Source: Saccharopolyspora endophytica (lineage in GTDB: Bacteria; Actinomycetota; Actinomycetes; Mycobacteriales; Pseudonocardiaceae). From it: a DNA stretch of 64,000 nucleotides. Location of the stretch: assembly GCF_018070075.1 (NCBI RefSeq), contig NZ_JAGPXE010000005.1, positions 124,001 to 188,000 on the forward strand, given 5' to 3'. The notes beneath the pieces are model-generated. The model was not told the DNA's origin and ran no database searches. It was given only the letters and a program-made list of their open reading frames with translations. Below are positions 40,382-48,828 of this stretch, piece after piece. Each line of letters starts with the position of its first letter. Positions within the stretch are counted from its first letter, which is position 1. Position numbers and translations under genes: made by a program.

Positions 40382-41473
40382 GTGCCCGAGCTGGTTGCCA
40401 TCGCCGAGCAGCTGCTGGCCCCGGTCCCCGGCGGCACCGGCCGCTACACCCGGGAACTGCTGCGCGCCCTCGCCACCACCGCACCCGACGGCTGGACGGT
40501 GAGCAGCGCGATCAGCCGCAGCGGCGATCCCGAGGAGGCCCGCGTCCCCGGCGTCGCGGGACCCCGCGTGCTGCCGCTGCCGCGACGCGCGCTGATCGCC
40601 GCGTGGGAACGCGGCGTGCCGCTGTGGCCCGGCGGCGACACCGTCCACGCGATGACACCGCTCGCCCCGCCCCGCCGACGCGGGCGCGGCCTGGTCGTCA
40701 CCGTGCACGACACCGTCCCCTGGACCCACCCGGACACCCTCACCCCGCGCGGAGTCGCCTGGCACCGGCGCACGATCACCCGAGCCGCCGGTCACGCGGA
40801 CGCCCTGGTGGTGCCCACCCGCGCCGTCGCCGAAGACCTGGCCGGTCGAGTTCCGCTCACCTCCGAACCCCGGGTGGTCCCGGAGGGCGTGACCCCCGCG
40901 CTGCTGGCCGAACCCGCGCCCGCCACCCGACTCGACCTCCCGCCGGAGTACCTGCTGGCCATCGGCACCATCGAGCCGCGCAAGGGCTACCAGCACCTCA
41001 TCCGCGCCCTCGCCGAACCGAACGCTCCCGACATCCCGCTGCTGATCGTCGGCCGCCCCGGCTGGGGAGACCTCGACCTGCCGGCGCTCGCGGCCGAGAC
41101 CGGGTACCGCCGCCTGCGCGTGCTCACCGACGTCACCGACGGCGAGCTCTCCGCGCTGCTGCGCGGCGCCACGGCCCTGGTCGCGCCGAGCCTCGCCGAG
41201 GGCTTCGGCCTGCCGCTGATCGAAGCGATGGCGCTCGGCCTCCCCGTCGTCCACTCCGACGCCCCAGCCCTGTCGGAGGTCGCCGGCGGCGCGGGAGCGG
41301 AAGTCCCCCGAGCCGACCCGCCCGCGATGGCGGCCGCGTTGCGCCGCATCGCCGACGACCCGCAGCGCAGAACCGACCTCGCCGCCGCAGGACGCCGCAG
41401 GGCGGCGGAGTTCACCTGGGAACGAGCGGCCCTCGACATCTGGGAACTGCACCGCGACCTCGTCGGTGGCTGA
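40382..41473 (+). CDS. GT4-family glycosyltransferase
   Basis: A 363-residue GT-B enzyme starting at GTG 40382 (VPELVAIAEQLLAPVPGGTG). The donor domain has LLAIGTIEPRKGYQHLIRAL and SLAEGFGLPLIEAMALGLPV (E-x7-E). Overall plan and motifs match the other two GT4 proteins of the island, suggesting duplication and specialisation. Its TGA stop is embedded in the repeat GTGGCTGAAAGGTTCCCC. The 152-nt gap to the next GT4 holds two copies of that repeat. Confidence 0.87.
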   Translation: MPELVAIAEQLLAPVPGGTGRYTRELLRALATTAPDGWTVSSAISRSGDPEEARVPGVAGPRVLPLPRRALIAAWERGVPLWPGGDTVHAMTPLAPPRRRGRGLVVTVHDTVPWTHPDTLTPRGVAWHRRTITRAAGHADALVVPTRAVAEDLAGRVPLTSEPRVVPEGVTPALLAEPAPATRLDLPPEYLLAIGTIEPRKGYQHLIRALAEPNAPDIPLLIVGRPGWGDLDLPALAAETGYRRLRVLTDVTDGELSALLRGATALVAPSLAEGFGLPLIEAMALGLPVVHSDAPALSEVAGGAGAEVPRADPPAMAAALRRIADDPQRRTDLAAAGRRRAAEFTWERAALDIWELHRDLVGG

Positions 41474-41547
41474 AAGGTTCCCCTCCTCCCACCCGGACCG
41501 ACGATCAGGTTGCGAGCCGGCGAACGGTGACCGAAAGGTTCCCTTGC
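41466..41547. repeat. two copies of the GAAAGGTTCCC dispersed motif
   Basis: GTGGCTGAAAGGTTCCCCTC begins at 41466 (including the GT4 stop codon) and GTGACCGAAAGGTTCCCTTG at 41527. The first differs by one base from the copy at 40000 inside the GT2 gene. Other family members are at 31116, 27123-27209 and 25843-26098. Confidence 0.7.
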
Positions 41548-41625
41548 TCACAGCGGCCGCCTCTCGCTCCCACGTTTTTCACGTACTGGGCACGAAGCCG
41601 TGAACCTTCGCCGTACTCTTTCCTG

Positions 41626-42774
41626 GTGCACAGAGGTGAACCGCACATTCTGATCGACGCCACCGCGGTCCCCGCGGACCGAGGCGGCGTCGGGCGGTAC
41701 GTCGATTCCCTGCTCGCCGCCCTGGATTCGGACGGCGCGCGGGTCACCGTGGTGTGCCAGCCGCGCGACGCCGCTCTCTACGCGACTCTCGCGCCGAACT
41801 CGCGGATCGTCCCGGCCGCCGAGGCGGTCGCGACCCGCACGGCGCGGTTGACGTGGGAGCAGACAACGCTGCCGGTGCTGGTCAACAGGCTCGGCGTCGA
41901 CGTGCTGCACTCGCCGCACTACACGACGCCGCTGGCCAACCCCGCCGCGTCGGTGGTGACCCTGCACGACGCCACGTTCTTCACCAACCGCCGCGTGCAC
42001 TCGCCGGTCAAGGCCCGCTTCTTCCGGGCGTGGACGCGGGCCGCGCTGCGCCGCGCCGAGATCTGCGTGGTGCCCAGCCAGGCCACCGCCGCCGAGCTCG
42101 CGCGCACCGTCGGAGCGGACCGCAACCGCATGGCGGTCAGCTACCACGGCGTCGACCCGGACCGGTTCCACCCGCCGACGCCCGAGGAGATCGAGGTCGT
42201 CCGCGACCGCCTGAACCTCTTCGACCAGCCCTACGTCGCGTTCCTCGGTGCCCTCGAACCGCGCAAGAACGTCCCCGCGCTCATCCGGGCCTTCACCCAG
42301 GCCTGCCGGGGACGCCGCGACGAGGCCCCCGCGCTGGTGCTCGCCGGGCAGCCCGGCTGGGACACCAAGGTCGAGCGAGCGCTGGAATCGGTGCCGCACC
42401 GGATCCGGGTGATCAGGGCCGGGTACCTGCCGTTCCGCGAGCTCGCCGGATTCCTCGGCGGTGCGCGGCTGGTGGCCTACCCGAGCCTCGGCGAGGGCTT
42501 CGGACTGCCGGTCCTGGAAGCGATGGCCTGCGGTGCACCGGTGCTGACCACCCGCAGGCTGAGCCTGCCGGAGGTGGGCGGTGACGCCGTCGCCTACTGC
42601 GGCGTCCGGCCCACCGACATCGCCGCCGGCCTGCGCGAACTCCTCGACGACCCGGCTCGCCGCTCAGCCCTGGCCGCCGCCGCGCAGCTGCGGGCCAAGG
42701 AGTTCACCTGGGGCGCCTGCGCGACCCAGCACCGCGAGGCCTACGCCCGCGCCCACCACGCCAGCACCCGCTGA
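41626..42774 (+). CDS. GT4-family glycosyltransferase
   Basis: A 382-residue GT-B enzyme from GTG 41626 (VHRGEPHILIDATAVPADRG). TLPVLVNRLGVDVLHSPHYT and LHDATFF lie in the acceptor half; FLGALEPRKNVPALIRAF and YPSLGEGFGLPVLEAMACGA (E-x7-E) in the donor half. This resembles mannosyltransferases of the WbaZ kind, but the sugar is not determined. TACTCT (41614-41619) lies 6 nt before the GTG, suggesting a leaderless start. It is followed 36 nt later by wbbL. Confidence 0.88.
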   Translation: MHRGEPHILIDATAVPADRGGVGRYVDSLLAALDSDGARVTVVCQPRDAALYATLAPNSRIVPAAEAVATRTARLTWEQTTLPVLVNRLGVDVLHSPHYTTPLANPAASVVTLHDATFFTNRRVHSPVKARFFRAWTRAALRRAEICVVPSQATAAELARTVGADRNRMAVSYHGVDPDRFHPPTPEEIEVVRDRLNLFDQPYVAFLGALEPRKNVPALIRAFTQACRGRRDEAPALVLAGQPGWDTKVERALESVPHRIRVIRAGYLPFRELAGFLGGARLVAYPSLGEGFGLPVLEAMACGAPVLTTRRLSLPEVGGDAVAYCGVRPTDIAAGLRELLDDPARRSALAAAAQLRAKEFTWGACATQHREAYARAHHASTR

Positions 42775-42810
42775 CCCGGCGGCGACCGCGTTGCAGCAGA
42801 ATGTGACGGC

Positions 42811-43671
42811 GTGACCAACGCGCGCACCTACGGCGACGAACTCGCCGTCGTCACCGTGACCTACTCGCCCGGCGAAACGTTGCAGCGCTTCATCGACACG
42901 CTGGACAAGGCCACCGAGCGCCCGGTCCGCGTGATCCTCGCCGACAACGGTTCGCAGGACGGCGCGCCGCAGCAGGCCGCGCAGCAGCACGCGAACGTCG
43001 AATTCGTGCCGACCGGCGGCAACCTCGGGTACGGCGGGGGAGCCAACCGCGGCGTCGCCGCGCTCGGTCCGGAGTACGGCTGGGTGGTCATCGCCAACCC
43101 CGACCTGGAGTGGGGCGCGGGGTCCCTCGACGAGCTGATCGCGGCGGCCGGGCGCTGGCCGCGCGGTGGTGCTTTCGGCCCGCTGATCACCGAGCCCACC
43201 GGCGAGGTCTACCCGTCGGCCCGGCTGCTGCCGTCGATCGGCCGCGGCGTCGGGCACGCGCTGTTCGTCAAGATCTGGCCCGGCAACCCGTGGTCGCGCG
43301 CCTACCGCCAGTCGGATTCCGGCAGCGGTGAGCGCACCGCCGGGTGGCTGTCGGGATCGTGCCTGCTGATGCGGCGCGAGGCGTTCGACTCCATCGACGG
43401 GTTCGACCCGCGCTACTTCATGTACTTCGAGGACGTCGACCTCGGAGACCGGCTGGGCAAGGCCGGCTGGCTCAACGTCTACGTGCCGGACGCCGAGATC
43501 ATGCACATCGGCGGTGCCTCGACCTCGCAGGTGTCCAAGCGGATGCTCACCGAGCACCACCGCTCCGCCTACCGCTACCTCGCCGACCGGTACCAGGGCC
43601 TGAAGTGGGCGCCGCTGCGCCTCGCGCTGAAGCTCGGCCTGACCGCGCGCGCCAAGATCCAGGCGCGCTGA
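42811..43671 (+). CDS. wbbL: rhamnosyltransferase WbbL (decaprenyl-PP-GlcNAc L-rhamnosyltransferase)
   Basis: A 286-residue GT2 enzyme very close in motif order to mycobacterial WbbL (Rv3265c): VTYSPGETLQRFIDTLDKAT, RVILADNGSQDG, VVIANPDLEWGAGS, TAGWLSGSCLLMRREAFDSI and YFMYFEDVDLGDRLGKAGWL. It transfers rhamnose from dTDP-rhamnose to lipid-linked GlcNAc-1-PP, forming the linker between arabinogalactan and peptidoglycan at the membrane. RmlB/RmlD encoded upstream would supply the donor. It sits in the conserved position before the mannose-1-P guanylyltransferase gene. It converges on the small gene at 43676 with a 4-nt gap. Confidence 0.93.
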   Translation: MTNARTYGDELAVVTVTYSPGETLQRFIDTLDKATERPVRVILADNGSQDGAPQQAAQQHANVEFVPTGGNLGYGGGANRGVAALGPEYGWVVIANPDLEWGAGSLDELIAAAGRWPRGGAFGPLITEPTGEVYPSARLLPSIGRGVGHALFVKIWPGNPWSRAYRQSDSGSGERTAGWLSGSCLLMRREAFDSIDGFDPRYFMYFEDVDLGDRLGKAGWLNVYVPDAEIMHIGGASTSQVSKRMLTEHHRSAYRYLADRYQGLKWAPLRLALKLGLTARAKIQAR

Positions 43672-43675
43672 TCGC

Positions 43676-44044
43676 CTAGTACTGCTGCGGGTACTGCTGG
43701 GTGGGCTGCGACCCGAGCGGTCCGAACTCGTTCGGGCCGCGCTGCGACTGGTACGGGTTGGGCGGCATGCCGTGCTGCTGCGGCTGCCCGTAGTCCTCGG
43801 TCGGCCACCCGGTGTGCGGGTCGGCGGTCGGGAACTGCGGCGGCTGCTGCGCCTGCATCTGCTGACCTGCGGCGGGCAGCATGTTCGTGTCGGTGTCCGC
43901 GCCCGCGCTGTTGACGATGTCGCGCGGGATCCGCACGGTGTTCGCCGCGTCCATCGGTGACGTGGCGTTGTCCGGTGTGACGACGAACGCGCCGCGTGCC
44001 CGCGCGCGAGCAAGTGCTTCGTCGGCTCGGAGGCGCGGGTCCAT
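43676..44044 (-). CDS. small hypothetical protein with Gln/Pro-rich C-terminus
   Basis: A 122-residue protein. The N-terminus MDPRLRADEALARARARGAF is basic and helical, followed by VTPDNATSPMDAANTVRIP (a conserved-looking segment). The second half is Gln/Pro/Gly/Tyr-rich and probably disordered. No family is recognised. It is oppositely oriented between wbbL and the guanylyltransferase gene and shares a 184-nt divergent gap with the latter. That gap holds a small ACCTGG/CCAGGT hairpin around an A6 stretch (44084-44102). Confidence 0.6.
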   Translation of the reverse strand: MDPRLRADEALARARARGAFVVTPDNATSPMDAANTVRIPRDIVNSAGADTDTNMLPAAGQQMQAQQPPQFPTADPHTGWPTEDYGQPQQHGMPPNPYQSQRGPNEFGPLGSQPTQQYPQQY

Positions 44045-44228
44045 GTGGATGCCCTCTCAGTCGTTCGCAGTCGGTGGTGCCGAACCTGGCAAAAAACCAG
44101 GTGTGGCGTTGAACCGGGCACGGCCATCGGGCACGGGCCCAGTGTCATTATGCCGTTGCCACTGCCAGAGTATTCCCCCCAATGGGTTTTCGTCATTGAT
44201 CTAGGTCAGGTAGAGGAGGACGACGCCG

Positions 44229-45329
44229 ATGTCCGCGGATGCGCAGACCCCGGCCGAGCCGCGCCCGAAGGCGGAAGCGGTCGTGCTGGTGGGCGGTCGG
44301 GGGGTCCGGCTCCGGCCTTTGACCCTGTCCGCACCGAAGCCGATGTTGCCGACCGCCGGGGTGCCGTTCCTGCGCCACCTGCTGTCCCGGATCCGCGCGA
44401 TCGGCATCGAGCACGTGGTCCTCGGCACCTCCTACAAGGCGGAGGTCTTCGAGGAGCACTTCGGTGACGGATCCGACCTCGGCCTGCACATCGAGTACGT
44501 GGTGGAGTCCGAACCGCTGGACACCGCGGGAGCGATCCGCAACGTCGCCGACCGGCTCACCGCCGACGACGTGCTGGTGTTCAACGGCGACATCCTCTCC
44601 GGCGTCGACCTCGCCGAGCTCCTCGACACCCACCGCGACACGGCGGCCGACGTCACCCTGCACCTGGTGAAGGTCGACGATCCGCGCCGCTTCGGCTGCG
44701 TGCCCACCAACGCGGACGGGCGGGTCACCGACTTCCTGGAGAAGACCGAGAACCCGCCGGTCGATCAGATCAACGCGGGTTGCTACGTCTTCCGAAGAGA
44801 GGTGATCGAGAGCATCCCCACCGGCAGACCGGTGTCGGTCGAGCGAGAGACCTTCCCCGAACTGCTCGCCTCCGGAGCCCGCGTGCAGGGCTACGTCGAC
44901 GCCTCGTACTGGCTGGACATGGGAACCCCTGCAGCGTTCGTGCGCGGCAGCGCGGACCTCGTCCTGGGCAATGCCCCGTCCGACGCGCTGCCCGGCCCGA
45001 CCGGGCAGGCGCTGGTGCTCGACGGTGCGAAGGTCGCCGAGGACGCGGTCGTCGACGCGGGCAGCACCGTGGGGGAGAACTGCGAGATCGGTTCCCATGC
45101 CCACGTCAGCGCCTCGGTGCTCTTCGAGGGCGTGGCGGTCGAGGACGGCGCGGTCGTGGAGCGCTGCGTGGTGGGAGCCGGTGCGCGGGTCGGTGCGGGG
45201 GCCGTGCTGCGCGACGTGGTGATCGGTGACGGCGCGACGGTCGGTGCCGACTGCGAGCTGCTGGCCGGGATCCGGATCTGGCCCGGCGTCGAGCTTCCGC
45301 CGAACGGAGTACGGTTCTCGGCGGATTGA
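44229..45329 (+). CDS. NDP-sugar synthase, probable mannose-1-phosphate guanylyltransferase
   Basis: A 366-residue nucleotidyltransferase. VVLVGGRGVRLRPLTLSAPK is the nucleotide-binding signature (G-G-x-G-x-R-L-x-P-L-T), FNGDILSGVDL the metal-binding Asp region, and WLDMGTPAAFVRG the sugar site. The C-terminal ~100 residues form a hexapeptide-repeat left-handed helix (AVVDAGSTVGENCEIG). By position after wbbL it matches Rv3264c, which makes GDP-mannose. Glucose-1-phosphate thymidylyl- or uridylyltransferase activity is less likely. GAGGAGG precedes the ATG. Its stop overlaps a possible TTG start of the next gene. Confidence 0.9.
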   Translation: MSADAQTPAEPRPKAEAVVLVGGRGVRLRPLTLSAPKPMLPTAGVPFLRHLLSRIRAIGIEHVVLGTSYKAEVFEEHFGDGSDLGLHIEYVVESEPLDTAGAIRNVADRLTADDVLVFNGDILSGVDLAELLDTHRDTAADVTLHLVKVDDPRRFGCVPTNADGRVTDFLEKTENPPVDQINAGCYVFRREVIESIPTGRPVSVERETFPELLASGARVQGYVDASYWLDMGTPAAFVRGSADLVLGNAPSDALPGPTGQALVLDGAKVAEDAVVDAGSTVGENCEIGSHAHVSASVLFEGVAVEDGAVVERCVVGAGARVGAGAVLRDVVIGDGATVGADCELLAGIRIWPGVELPPNGVRFSAD

Positions 45330-45334
45330 GCGCT

Positions 45335-46243
45335 ATGAACGAACCCCTCACCCGTGACTGGCACCACGACTACCCGCTGGACCTGGTCCGCGTCCTGTCG
45401 CCGCTGCGGCGCGGCAGCGGCGACCCGACGACCCGCGTCGAGCCGGGCGAGCTGTGGTGGGCCAGCACCACCGCCGACGGCCCCGCGACGCTGCGCCTGC
45501 GTCGTGCGAGCGGGGGAACCGTTCGCGCATCCGCGTGGGGCCCGGGAGCCGAAGCGCTGCTGGCGGGAGTCCCCGACCTGCTGGGCGCCTCCGACGACGA
45601 CAGCGGGTTCGCCCCCGCCCACGACGTCGTGACGCGAGGGGTGCGGGCGGCGTCGGGCATGCGGCTGTGCTCGTCGGGCCGCGTGTGGGACGTTCTCGTC
45701 GCCGCGATCCTGGAGCAGAAGGTCACCAACCGGGAGGCGTGGCGCTCGTGGCGCGAGCTGTGCCGCCGCTTCGGCCACCCCGCACCCGGGCCGGTGGAGA
45801 AGCTGTGGACGGCTCCCGATCCGCGGCAGGTCCGCGAGATCCGGGACTGGGAGTGGCATCGCGCGGGCATCGACGGAGCCCGTCGCCGCACCCTGCTCGC
45901 GGCGGCCTCGTCGGCGCGCAGCCTGGAGAAGGCCGTGGTCCTCCGCGGTGAGGCCGGCCGGGACCTCCTGCAGAAGATCCCCGGCATCGGCCCGTGGACG
46001 GCGGCCGAGGTCGCGCAGCGCGCCTGGGGCGACCCCGACGCGGTCAGCGTCGGCGACTTCCACCTGCCCACGATCGTCGGCACCGCCCTGGTCGGCCGGC
46101 CCCTCGACGACGAGGGGATGCTCCGCGCGCTCAGCCCCTACGAAGGCCACCGCCACCGAGCGGTCCGCTACCTCGCCGCGGCAGGCGTCCACCGCCCCCG
46201 CTACGCCCCGCGCTTCCCCGTGCGCGACTATCGGGCGTTCTGA
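45335..46243 (+). CDS. HhH-GPD base-excision DNA glycosylase (AlkA-like)
   Basis: A 302-residue DNA glycosylase. LVAAILEQKVTNREAWRSW is the start of the HhH-GPD fold, LLQKIPGIGPWTAAEVAQRA the helix-hairpin-helix, and DAVSVGDFHLPTIVG carries the catalytic Asp. No FeS-cluster cysteines are present, so it is more like AlkA/3-methyladenine glycosylase than Nth/MutY. It would remove alkylated bases. The ATG at 45335 is chosen; a TTG at 45326 would overlap the previous stop. The segment SGGTVRASAW coincides with a variant of the dispersed GGGGAACC motif. Confidence 0.88.
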   Translation: MNEPLTRDWHHDYPLDLVRVLSPLRRGSGDPTTRVEPGELWWASTTADGPATLRLRRASGGTVRASAWGPGAEALLAGVPDLLGASDDDSGFAPAHDVVTRGVRAASGMRLCSSGRVWDVLVAAILEQKVTNREAWRSWRELCRRFGHPAPGPVEKLWTAPDPRQVREIRDWEWHRAGIDGARRRTLLAAASSARSLEKAVVLRGEAGRDLLQKIPGIGPWTAAEVAQRAWGDPDAVSVGDFHLPTIVGTALVGRPLDDEGMLRALSPYEGHRHRAVRYLAAAGVHRPRYAPRFPVRDYRAF

Positions 46244-46349
46244 GCTCACCCCACCTTTCCTCGGCGCGACCTCTCATCCTTTGACCACGGAGAGTGACCG
46301 ACCCCGCTTGCGTGGCGAACATCCCGGTGGGTGGATTGCTGCGCGAATC

Positions 46350-46381
46350 GCATTGCAATGCAATGCGTCGTGTTCTACTCT
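46350..46381 (+). promoter_or_regulatory. promoter with palindromic operator for the toxin-antitoxin pair
   Basis: The 12-bp palindrome GCATTGCAATGC (46350-46361), extended by a further AATGC, overlaps a -35-like TTGCAA (46353-46358). A TACTCT -10 follows at 46376-46381 after a 17-nt spacer, just before the toxin GTG. This is the expected place for autorepression by the antitoxin. Confidence 0.6.
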
Positions 46382-46385
46382 GGTC

Positions 46386-46637
46386 GTGCGTGAGATTTGT
46401 TGGACCGAACGGTCTGAGGCCCACATCGCTCGACATTGCGTCCACCCGGGCGAGGTCGAGGACGTGATCGGCAGCAGGCCGCAATGGGTAGTGCGAGGCC
46501 CAGGCGGTGCGACCATGCTTTTCGGGCGCACGCAGTCCGGCTGTCACCTGATGGTCGTCCTTGCGGACGGAGCGGACGGGCGTTGGTACGTCGTGACCGC
46601 CCGCGAAATGACGCTCAGAGAACGCCTTCCGGCGTAA
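46386..46637 (+). CDS. BrnT-like toxin
   Basis: An 83-residue protein (GTG 46386). ICWTERSEAHIARHCVHPGEVEDVI resembles the BrnT opening 'W...K..H..kHgV...E..ev', and TMLFGRTQSGCHLMVVL with WYVVTAREMTLRERL matches the RelE-fold ending 'vv.aR.at..Er..Y' without the final Tyr. BrnT-type toxins are RNases. It is followed 15 nt later by a BrnA/CopG-like antitoxin, in the toxin-first order typical of BrnTA. It is small, shifted slightly in composition from its neighbours, and probably mobile. Confidence 0.75.
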   Translation: MREICWTERSEAHIARHCVHPGEVEDVIGSRPQWVVRGPGGATMLFGRTQSGCHLMVVLADGADGRWYVVTAREMTLRERLPA

Positions 46638-46652
46638 GAGAAGGTGAGTGAC

Positions 46653-46946
46653 ATGACGAAGCTGGACAAGCTCGCCGAGTACTACGGAAGCCATGACATG
46701 GCGGAGGTCATGGAGTCGGGGCACTGGGAGGACGAGCCCGCAGAGCCCGACCCGATGATCACCACGTCGTTGCGCCTGCCGAAATCACTGCTGGACCAGG
46801 TTCGCGAACGAGCCGCTGCCGAGGACGTGAAGACGACGGCGTGGATCAGGGCGCTGATCGAGTCCGCGCTGGTGCGCTCCGAGCCGAACGGCGTCGAAGC
46901 GCGACTGCGGCGCCTGGAAGCCGCCGTCTTCAACGAATCGGCCTGA
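46653..46946 (+). CDS. BrnA/CopG-like antitoxin
   Basis: A 97-residue acidic protein (ATG 46653, GAAGG upstream; a GTG at 46644 is also in frame). The N-terminal half (MAEVMESGHWEDEPAEPDPM) has the acidic linker that binds BrnT-type toxins. The middle has MITTSLRLPKSLLDQVRERA followed by a second helix TTAWIRALIESAL, a ribbon-helix-helix with the usual 'sLRLP..ll' strand. It should neutralise the toxin encoded before it and bind the GCATTGCAATGC palindrome upstream. It converges on the NUDIX gene, 5 nt away. Confidence 0.8.
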   Translation: MTKLDKLAEYYGSHDMAEVMESGHWEDEPAEPDPMITTSLRLPKSLLDQVRERAAAEDVKTTAWIRALIESALVRSEPNGVEARLRRLEAAVFNESA

Positions 46947-46951
46947 GCCGC

Positions 46952-47482
46952 TCATGCCCTCGCCGCGGTGAGCAGCGGGCCGAGGTCGGTGTTCTCCGGC
47001 GGGGTCGTCAGGGGCCACCAGCGCAGGTCGAGGGATTCCTCGCTGCGGGTGGGCTCGGCGCCGGCCGGGGCGCGGACGACGTAGCGGACGTCGAAGTGGC
47101 GGGTCGGCTTGCCGAGCGAGCAGGTGATCGGGTGGACGTCGAGGTGCACCGGCTCCGGATCGACCACCAGACCGGTCATCCCGGACTCCTCGGTGGCCTC
47201 GCGCAGCGCCGCACCGGCGAGCGTGTCGTCCTCCGGTTCGCAGTGCCCGCCCAGCTGCAGCCACCGGCCCACGCGGGGGTGCAGGGTGAGCAGCACGTTG
47301 TCGCCCGCGGAGTCCAGCAGCACCGCCGAGGCCGTGACGTGCCCGGGTTCGCAGGCGCGCAGGCAGGCGTCCTCGCGGGCGTCGAGCAGCGTGAGGAACG
47401 CCTGGCGCAGGGCTTCTTGCTGCGGGTCGGCCGGGCGCCAATCGCGCAGCACCCGCGTCGCGTCCGCGTGCGGTCCGCTCAC
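46952..47482 (-). CDS. NUDIX hydrolase
   Basis: A 176-residue protein from GTG 47482, overlapping the fbiB stop (GTGA). The Nudix box reads [23 protein letters not shown] (catalytic REATEESG), preceded by [16 protein letters not shown]. It hydrolyses nucleoside diphosphate derivatives; the substrate is unknown. Coupling to fbiB may only be operonic, since such NUDIX genes follow fbiAB in several actinobacteria. Confidence 0.9.
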   Translation of the reverse strand: MSGPHADATRVLRDWRPADPQQEALRQAFLTLLDAREDACLRACEPGHVTASAVLLDSAGDNVLLTLHPRVGRWLQLGGHCEPEDDTLAGAALREATEESGMTGLVVDPEPVHLDVHPITCSLGKPTRHFDVRYVVRAPAGAEPTRSEESLDLRWWPLTTPPENTDLGPLLTAARA

Positions 47483-48828
47483 AGCTCCACCAATCCGTCG
47501 TCGAGGTCGCGCGGCGGTCGCGGGCCCTCGGCCGGGGTCGCCGGGTGGCCGACCGCGACGGCGCCGAGGGGCTCCCAGTTCTCCGGCAGGTCCAGGGCCT
47601 TGCGGACCACGTCGGCGCAGAACATCGTCGAGGAGACCCAGCACGAGCCGAGCTCCTCGGCGGCGAGCGACACCAGGAGTCCCTGCACCGCGGCACCGCC
47701 CGCGACGGTGAACATCTGCCGCTCGGCGTCCGAGCGAGCCTCGTCCGGGTAGGTGTGGGCGCCGTCGCGGACCAGGAACGGCAGCACCACTTCCGGCGCC
47801 GCGTAGAGCAGGTTCCCGCGGTTGACCCGGCGCTGGGCCGCCTGCTCGGACAACCCGTCGCCGCGCAGGTCCTCCAGCCACGCGGTGCGCATCGCGTCGA
47901 GCAGCTTGACCCGCAGCGGCCGGTCGCGCAGCCACACGAAGTGCACCGGGCGCGTGTGGTGCGGAGCGGGAGCGGTCAGCGCCGCGCCGACCGCGCGCCG
48001 CAGCGATTCCTCCGCCACCGGGGTGTCGGCGAACTCGCGCACCGAGCGGCGCACCAGCACGGCTTCCCGCCGTCCCCGCGCGATGGCCTCGGCCGTTCCC
48101 AGGTGGAACAGGTCCTCCTCGACCGGCCGGGCGAGGTCTCGCGCCGTCGAACCGTCGTCCGCAGTGGTCAGCCCGCGCACCACGGCGACCGGGATGCCGC
48201 CGAGCTTGCCCTTGACCAGGTCCGCCGCACCGGCGATCTCGTCGGCGATCGCGACCTCGGTGACGGCCAGCTCGTTGCCCTGCGCGTCCGTGCTGCCCGC
48301 GTAGCGGTGCAGCACGGCCAGACCGGCGGAGCCGATGGCCGCATCGGTCTGCCCGACCCGCCAGGCCCGGCCCATCGTGTCGGTCACCACCACGGCGACC
48401 TGCACGCCCAGCCGCGCGGCGATGCCGTCGCGCAACCGGCGCGCGGAGGCGTCCGGGTCTTCCGGGAGCAGCGCGATCTGGTCCTGCGCGACGTTCGAGG
48501 CGTCGACACCGGACGCGGCCTGCACGATGCCGAGCTTGTTCTGCGTGATCAGCGTCCGACCCTTGCGGGCCAGCACCGACGTGGACTCCGACAGCACCAG
48601 CTCGCGCCGCAGCGCGTCGCGCTGCTCGGGGTCCTCGGGCGCGGTGATCATCCGGCCCTCGACCTTCGACACGATCTTGCTGGTGACGACGAGGACGTCA
48701 CCGCCGCTCAACCAGGGAGCGGCCGCCGAGATCGACGCCGCCAGGTCGTCCCCCTCGACGAACTCCGGCAACCCCGTCACCGCGAACAGCTGCAGGCCCC
48801 CGGTCGCCGCGTGATCCCTGGGTGTCAT
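47479..48828 (-). CDS. fbiB: bifunctional coenzyme F420 ligase/FMN reductase FbiB
   Basis: A 449-residue two-domain enzyme. Residues ~10-245 are the CofE F420-0:gamma-glutamyl ligase ([54 protein letters not shown]). Residues ~255-449 are a nitroreductase-type FMN domain ([27 protein letters not shown]). It adds the glutamate tail and reduces dehydro-F420-0. The ATG overlaps the fbiA stop (ATGA). The arrangement matches mycobacterial Rv3261-Rv3262. Confidence 0.95.
   Translation of the reverse strand: MTPRDHAATGGLQLFAVTGLPEFVEGDDLAASISAAAPWLSGGDVLVVTSKIVSKVEGRMITAPEDPEQRDALRRELVLSESTSVLARKGRTLITQNKLGIVQAASGVDASNVAQDQIALLPEDPDASARRLRDGIAARLGVQVAVVVTDTMGRAWRVGQTDAAIGSAGLAVLHRYAGSTDAQGNELAVTEVAIADEIAGAADLVKGKLGGIPVAVVRGLTTADDGSTARDLARPVEEDLFHLGTAEAIARGRREAVLVRRSVREFADTPVAEESLRRAVGAALTAPAPHHTRPVHFVWLRDRPLRVKLLDAMRTAWLEDLRGDGLSEQAAQRRVNRGNLLYAAPEVVLPFLVRDGAHTYPDEARSDAERQMFTVAGGAAVQGLLVSLAAEELGSCWVSSTMFCADVVRKALDLPENWEPLGAVAVGHPATPAEGPRPPRDLDDGLVEL

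Noticed and set aside
46386-46946. Prophage or plasmid remnant around the toxin-antitoxin pair
   Set aside because: No integrase, att-like repeat or phage gene is nearby; both flanking genes are ordinary chromosomal genes.
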